Source of the DNA: an uncultured Bacteroidales bacterium
Lineage (GTDB): Bacteria; Bacteroidota; Bacteroidia; Bacteroidales; Muribaculaceae
DNA length: 64,000 nt
Assembly (NCBI GenBank): GCA_902782465.1
Contig: CACZNH010000020.1
Location: 1-64,000, forward strand
Reading direction: 5' to 3'
Shown here one piece after another: positions 59,706-64,000 of this stretch (position 1 is the first letter of the stretch; each line of letters opens with the position of its first letter). The position numbers were made by a program, and so were the translations under genes. The notes under the pieces were generated by a model, which was not told where the DNA came from, did no database searches, and worked only from the letters and a program-made list of their open reading frames with translations.

Positions 59706-61580
59706 TTACTTCATCACCTTGTTGGCAACCTTGGTGCCGTCGGTGTAGGTGGTAACGACGATGGTCATGCCGTTGGGCTGAGCCATCTCCTGACCCATAG
59801 CGTTGAAGTAGCGTACGCCGGCAACAGCCTTCTGGCCATTGAGCTCGCTTACTGCGGTGCAGTCCGATACGATGAACTCCTCGGGAACGATGCCGGAATT
59901 CTCCTTCTCGGGGCTAGTAGCGTAAGCCTCGATGTTGTAGTGGCCATTCTCCGTGAACATCATCTTGCCATCATATACAGCCCAATCGCTCCAGGTGCCA
60001 TTCTCGAACTGAACGCGATAGTAGATAACTGCATCCTCATCCACGCAGGTGATCTCAACATACTTCTCGTTGTACTTGCCGGTGGTGATGTCGTACTCGG
60101 GAGCGGGGGTAATCTCACGCGTGGTGGTGAAGATGGTGCTCTCGGTCCAGTCACTCTCCTTCTCTTCGTTATAAGCCTGTACCTGTACCTCGTAGGTGGT
60201 CTCGGGAGTCAGACCCTCGATGGTATAGAAAGGCTCGTCAAGGCCGTTAACATAGGTCCACTCGCCCTCGGGATTGCCGGGAATTACAACGCTGATGTCA
60301 TCCAGGAAGAAGTAGTACTGGTCTTCACTGTCAAAGTGGCGGAAAGCAAAGCGGGCATTACCCCTCAAGTTGGCATACGGAGTCAAGTCAATGGTGTAGT
60401 ATTGACCAGCGCCCTGGTAATAGCCATCCACAGCTTCGGTCTCGCCCATAATCTCAACCCAGCTCTCAGTGTTATCCACATCGGGAATCAGGTAAACGGC
60501 AAAGTTCTCAGGGAAGTAGTAGGTACCGGCCCAGAAAGTCAGCATGCCGCCTTCCTTGATCTCAACCTCGGGAGTGATCAGGTATTCGTCAGGATTGAGG
60601 GCACCGTCATTACCGACGCTTGCCGAGTAGAATACTCTTGTGCCATCAGGAGCACTCTCACCCAGGGTGGTAATACCCCAGCTGTTGCCGTCACCGTCAG
60701 CGTCCCAGATCATCCAGTCGTCCAGGCTCTCATCGGCCTCGGCACTCCAGTGGATGGTACTTGTTGTATTGGGATCGTAAACCCTGTAGCGCAGGTTCCA
60801 TGCAGCGTCGTCGGTGTCGGTCCATTCTACGTCAGCATAGACATCGCCGGGATAGGCAGTCAGCTCCTCGGGAGTCGTGGGATCGGGAACATATACCTCG
60901 TCGGGATCGATGGTGATGTCATCGACAACCAGGATGAATTTGTCCGTCACGTTGTAGTGGCGGATGGCGATGCAACCCTCCTGACCGGCATAGGCGCTCA
61001 GGTCAAACTTGTACTCGGTCATTTCGCCGGTGGTGGTCACGTCAACACCTACCTTCTCAAAGGCATCCATGCTGGTCGGAGTGCCAACGCAAACATAAAT
61101 AGCGAATACCTCTTCGGCATAGCTGGGATCCTGGCCACAAGCCCACAACGTCAGGGTGCCACCCAGGTTCACAACAGGCGTAATCAGCCAGTTGTCGGGC
61201 GTAAGAGCAGTACCGCCTTGAGTGCCGTCGTCGTTGTTGTGATAGCTCTCAGAGGCAATAACACCGTCACCGCCGTGGGTGGTGAGGTTACCGCTGCCGG
61301 TATTGATGTGCTGGTACCAGTTGTAGCCGTCACCGTCGTTGTCGAGAGCCATCCAGTTATCCATCTGGGCTTCGTCCTCAAAGTCCCAAGTCACGGCGTT
61401 CTCACCCTTGGTCATCGACATGTACTTGCCAATCTTGCTAAAGTCCGAGGACTTGATTTGAACGCTTGCAACCTGGCCGTGGCCACGAGTTAACATTAGA
61501 GGCAGACCGGTCTTCTCAATGGCCTGCGTCATGGGGATGGCCAGAGCGGCCATCAAAACACTAAATAAAAATTTCTTCAT
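59706..61580 (-). CDS. Secreted cleaved-adhesin (choice-of-anchor J) protein with T9SS-like tail
   Basis: 624 residues with a signal peptide (1-20, MKKFLFSVLMAALAIPMTQA). Two cleaved-adhesin / choice-of-anchor J domains, about 60-232 (WDFEDEAQMDNWMALDNDGD, NWLITPVVNLGGTLTLWACG, GCIAIRHYNVTDKFILVVDD) and about 270-440 (SLDDWMIWDADGDGNSWGIT, YLITPEVEIKEGGMLTFWAG), each followed by a fibronectin III-like stretch. Then TAVSELNGQKAVAGVRYFNA and MGQEMAQPNG, with KVMK as the last residues, the same tail class as the proteins at 2049 and 22781. It is probably surface-exposed and binds matrix or glycan. It is the first of three tandem paralogues. Confidence 0.85.
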   Translation of the reverse strand: MKKFLFSVLMAALAIPMTQAIEKTGLPLMLTRGHGQVASVQIKSSDFSKIGKYMSMTKGENAVTWDFEDEAQMDNWMALDNDGDGYNWYQHINTGSGNLTTHGGDGVIASESYHNNDDGTQGGTALTPDNWLITPVVNLGGTLTLWACGQDPSYAEEVFAIYVCVGTPTSMDAFEKVGVDVTTTGEMTEYKFDLSAYAGQEGCIAIRHYNVTDKFILVVDDITIDPDEVYVPDPTTPEELTAYPGDVYADVEWTDTDDAAWNLRYRVYDPNTTSTIHWSAEADESLDDWMIWDADGDGNSWGITTLGESAPDGTRVFYSASVGNDGALNPDEYLITPEVEIKEGGMLTFWAGTYYFPENFAVYLIPDVDNTESWVEIMGETEAVDGYYQGAGQYYTIDLTPYANLRGNARFAFRHFDSEDQYYFFLDDISVVIPGNPEGEWTYVNGLDEPFYTIEGLTPETTYEVQVQAYNEEKESDWTESTIFTTTREITPAPEYDITTGKYNEKYVEITCVDEDAVIYYRVQFENGTWSDWAVYDGKMMFTENGHYNIEAYATSPEKENSGIVPEEFIVSDCTAVSELNGQKAVAGVRYFNAMGQEMAQPNGMTIVVTTYTDGTKVANKVMK

Positions 61581-61729
61581 ACGCTTAAAAAGTTAATTAA
61601 TTAAATGAATAAAAATCTAATATCGTATTTGATTGCAAAAATAGACAAGATAACCATATTATGCAAGATAACGCCAAGGTTTTTTTCGATGTTTTTATTA
61701 AAAAAATAAGGAATTTTCGTGTGTGAATT

Positions 61730-61906
61730 CCTGCAAATGCAGCAAAAAAATCAGGCGGCCCGACTATGGGTCGCCTGATAGATTTGATAGCTAGTCGCTA
61801 ATAGCTGATAGCTAATCGTTTACTTCATCACCTTAACAGCGGTGGTGGTGCCGTCGGTGTAGGTCGTTACGACGATGGTCATGCCGTTGGGCTGAGCCAT
61901 CTCCTG
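61730..61906. repeat. Tandem duplication: tail and terminator, copy 1
   Basis: 177 bp, nearly identical to 63810-63986 (offset 2080). It covers the secretion-tail coding end, the iterated ATAGCTAGTCGCTAATAGC words and the terminator hairpin ATCAGGCGGCCC / GGGTCGCCTGAT (61750-61779). Confidence 0.95.
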
Positions 61907-63597
61907 CGCGGAGTGATCTCGAATTCCTCCTCGGCAATCTCCGACATGGTCTTCTCGGGAGCGATAGCACGAGCTTCGATCACATACTCGCCGTCTTCGG
62001 TGAAGGCCAGTTTGCCTTCATAAACCTCCCACTCGGTGGTTTCGCCATCAAAGGTGTAGCGGTATTGGATAACAGCGCCTTCCTCGGCAGTGATTTCAAC
62101 ATACATGGTGTGGTCACCATTCTCACCCTCGGTTACCTCGATCTCGGGCATAGCGGTCTGCTCAATAACAACCTCCTCGGCGGGAGTGGTGAAGATTGCG
62201 CTCTCGGTCCAGTCACTCTCAACGCCGTTCGGGTTGATACCCTGTACCTGTACCTCGTAAGTGGTTTCGGGAATCAGGCCCTCCATGAGGTACTCGGTTT
62301 CGCTGAGGTTCTCAACATAAATCCACTCGGGCTGTTCAACATAGACGATCTCGATGTCATCGACGTTCAGACGGAACATGTCGGTAACGCCATAGTGACG
62401 GATGGCAACATAACCCTCAGCACCTTGGTACTCGGTCAGGTCATAAGTGTACTGGGTCATTTCGGCATTAGCAACAAGACCTTCTTCCAGCGCAGTCCAG
62501 TTCTCACCATCGGTCGAAACATATACGCCGAATACCTCAGAAGCCCAGCTGGGATCCTGGCCTGCAGCCCAGAACTTCAGGGTGCCGTCAAGCTGAATCA
62601 TGGGTGATACCAGCCAGTTGTCGGGGAACAAAGCACCACCGGCATAGCTAGCCGAAGTCACATGACCGCTTCCGCTGTGGTTGTTGTAGGTGGAGCCGTT
62701 CAGGTGGTACCAGTCGTTGCCGTCACCATCGGCGTCAATGCTGGTCCAGCCGCCGGGCAGCTCGATGTTCGTGTTGTCATCGGTGCTCTCCTCGAAGTCC
62801 CACAGCAGGTTGTATTCAGTACCCTCTACAACGGGACGATAGCGCAGGTTCCAAGCAGCGTTGGTGTTGTCCTCCCAAGTCGCCTCGGCCGTGGTAGGAG
62901 TGATATTCTCGGTGGCAACAGTCAGGTTCTCGGGAACGTCTACGACTTCATCAAGATAGATGCTGATGTCGTCGATGTACAGGTGGTACATGTTGTAGCT
63001 GTCCTGGTGGCAGATGGCGAAGCAACCTACCTGGCCCTGGAACTGAGTCAGGTCAAAGGTGAACTCTTGCCAGCTGGTGCCGGGAGTGCAAGTACCAGAA
63101 ATGGCAACAAAGTCATCAATCGAGGTCAGCTCGCCAACGCAAACGTAAACTACGAAGTTATCAGCAAAATAGCTGCTGTAGTTCATGGCCCAAATCGACA
63201 GGGTACCGTTCAGGTTGATGTCGGGCGAAATCAGCCAGTTTTCAGGATCCAGAGCACCAACGCCACCGCTGATGTAGCTGTCAGATACCAGACACCAGTT
63301 TCCGCTGTAAGATTCATCGGTAGTGGAGCCCCAGCTGTAGCCGTCGCCGTCAGCGTCATAAGCGCCCCAGCCTTCATAGCTATCATCCTCATCCCAGTTC
63401 CAGAGGTACATGACTGTGCCTCTCTTCATCTGAGCAGTTTCACGAACGCCCCACTGGGTAGCCTTCATGGGGTTGGACTTGGTGATAACACTGCGGTCCA
63501 TCGAACGCATAGCACCAGCCTTGGTGGCATCAAGCTGTGCATTCATCATCGGGATGGCCAAGACGGCCATCATAACAGCAAATAAAAATTTCTTCAT
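61820..63597 (-). pseudogene. Cleaved-adhesin paralogue with frameshifted secretion tail
   Basis: From the ATG at 63597 (MKKFLFAVMMAVLAIPMMNA) the frame gives 572 residues and stops at 61879. Two cleaved-adhesin domains (about 65-240 and 270-430: WNWDEDDSYEGWGAYDADGD, NWLISPDINLNGTLSIWAMN, NWLVSPMIQLDGTLKFWAAG) and Fn3-like stretches are intact. After EEEFEITP the frame runs into RRRWLSPTA and stops, while another frame from the same point reads QEMAQPNG, then TTYTDGTT and KVMK, with a stop at 61820. Compared with the 59706 paralogue, about 25 codons before QEMAQPNG are missing and the phase is lost. The product could be exported to the periplasm but would lack the tail. An assembly collapse is possible. 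Confidence 0.75.
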
Positions 63598-63809
63598 AAG
63601 CTTAAAAATTTTAACAAAATAACTAAAAATGGTAATATAAACGGGTTTGGAATGCAAACATAGCTATAATTCGTCAGTTAGACAAGAAAAAATCTCATAA
63701 AATAAAAATCTAATACTATACTAGACTGCAAATATAGACAAGATAACCAGATTATGCAAGAAAAATTCATGTTTTTATTAAAAAAATATGGTGTATTGTA
63801 TGTTAGTTT

Positions 63810-63986
63810 CCTGCAAATGCAGCAAAAAAATCAGGCGGCCCGACTATGGGTCGCCTGATAGATTTGATAGCTAGTCGCTAATCGCTAATAGCTAATCGTT
63901 TACTTCATCACCTTAACAGCGGTGGTGGTGCCGTCGGTGTAGGTCGTTACGACGATGGTCATGCCGTTGGGCTGAGCCATCTCCTG
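63810..63986. repeat. Tandem duplication: tail and terminator, copy 2
   Basis: Second copy of 61730-61906, with only a few substitutions in the iterated words. The spacer upstream (63598-63809) also resembles 61581-61729 but is less well conserved. Confidence 0.95.
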
Positions 63987-64000
63987 CTCGTTAACAGCGG
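63900..64000 (-). CDS. Third tandem paralogue, 3' end only
   Basis: The last 32 codons of a gene that continues beyond the window: AVNEQEMAQPNGMTIVV, then TTYTDGTTTAVKVMK and a stop. It is identical in the tail to the copy at 61820. The step from AVNE straight to QEMAQPNG lacks about 20 residues seen in the intact 59706 tail (TAVSELNGQKAVAGVRYFNA before MGQEMAQ), so it may carry an in-frame deletion at the same place. Confidence 0.7.
   Translation of the reverse strand, partial: AVNEQEMAQPNGMTIVVTTYTDGTTTAVKVMK

Overview
The window looks like a chromosomal segment of a gut- or rumen-type Bacteroidales, most like the Muribaculaceae/Prevotellaceae side of the order. The reasons are Bacteroidetes-type promoters (TAnnTTTG at -7, sometimes TTG or TTTG about 19-20 bases upstream), the near absence of Shine-Dalgarno sequences, Bacteroidales-only families (DUF6048, DUF6452, DUF4199, DUF1599, BT_3928-type DoxX protein, Bacteroidetes RNA polymerase omega), BspA-like leucine-rich proteins, paired dockerin-like calcium repeats, and secreted proteins ending in a short T9SS-like tail. 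The taxon is inferred from family content; no search was run.

Layout. 1-2.0 kb: an orphan phage terminase large subunit. 2.0-7.4 kb (minus strand): a secreted tail protein, a four-gene overlapping envelope operon (DUF4199, GT2 glycosyltransferase, DUF6452 lipoprotein, DUF6048 barrel) and tpiA. 7.4-12.1 kb: a divergent pair (BspA-like surface protein and TPR lipoprotein regulator) bracketed by two nearly identical 172-173 bp direct repeats that carry the tpiA promoter. 12.2-17.5 kb: etfB, etfA, an acyl-CoA dehydrogenase, a small lipoprotein and a cation-efflux protein. 17.6-22.6 kb (minus): a lipoprotein, a YbjN-like protein, a Ser/Thr kinase-AAA+ ATPase fusion, the BT_3928-type DoxX protein and DUF1599. 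22.8-35.0 kb: a 2007-residue starch-binding-module protein, recA and a 1447-residue BspA-like protein. 35.3-40.6 kb: asnS (broken by a short deletion), an RsuA/RluB pseudouridine synthase with a long QGGY-rich N-terminus, tRNA-Val, mdh, recR and a 44-residue basic protein. 41.2-42.6 kb: an AbiE-type toxin-antitoxin pair. 42.7-50.8 kb: a GHL10 glycosidase, a third BspA-like protein, a SRPBCC protein, pyrE and a SUMF1 protein. 50.9-56.5 kb: a patatin, recX, comF, a four-helix-bundle (S23-like) gene, rpoZ, bamD and a sodium:solute symporter. 56.7-64 kb: a dockerin/SUMF1 protein, a PrsW protease and three tandem cleaved-adhesin (choice-of-anchor J) paralogues, the last cut by the window end.

The large secreted proteins fall into two export or attachment classes: those with a dockerin-like pair (six proteins, four at the C-terminus and two at the N-terminus) and those with a roughly 35-residue C-terminal tail ending KVMK or KILR (2049, 22781, 59706, 61820 and 63900). 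No protein has both, and no cohesin is visible.

The most unusual content is between genes. Several families of short repeats keep their linker words while the palindrome they carry changes sequence but still base-pairs: the cassettes flanking the four-helix-bundle gene (52977-53064 and 53499-53622), a 164-bp MITE-like element after recA (29029-29192) with a third unit at 46-94, hairpin elements at 11696-11922 and 45378-45488, and an ABAB palindrome array at 18659-18751. Many other spacers consist of an iterated 6-9 base word that differs from locus to locus. This conserved-frame, variable-palindrome architecture is my best candidate for an undescribed system. Two or three short deletions (asnS and the secretion tails near the right end) could be real decay or assembly collapse.
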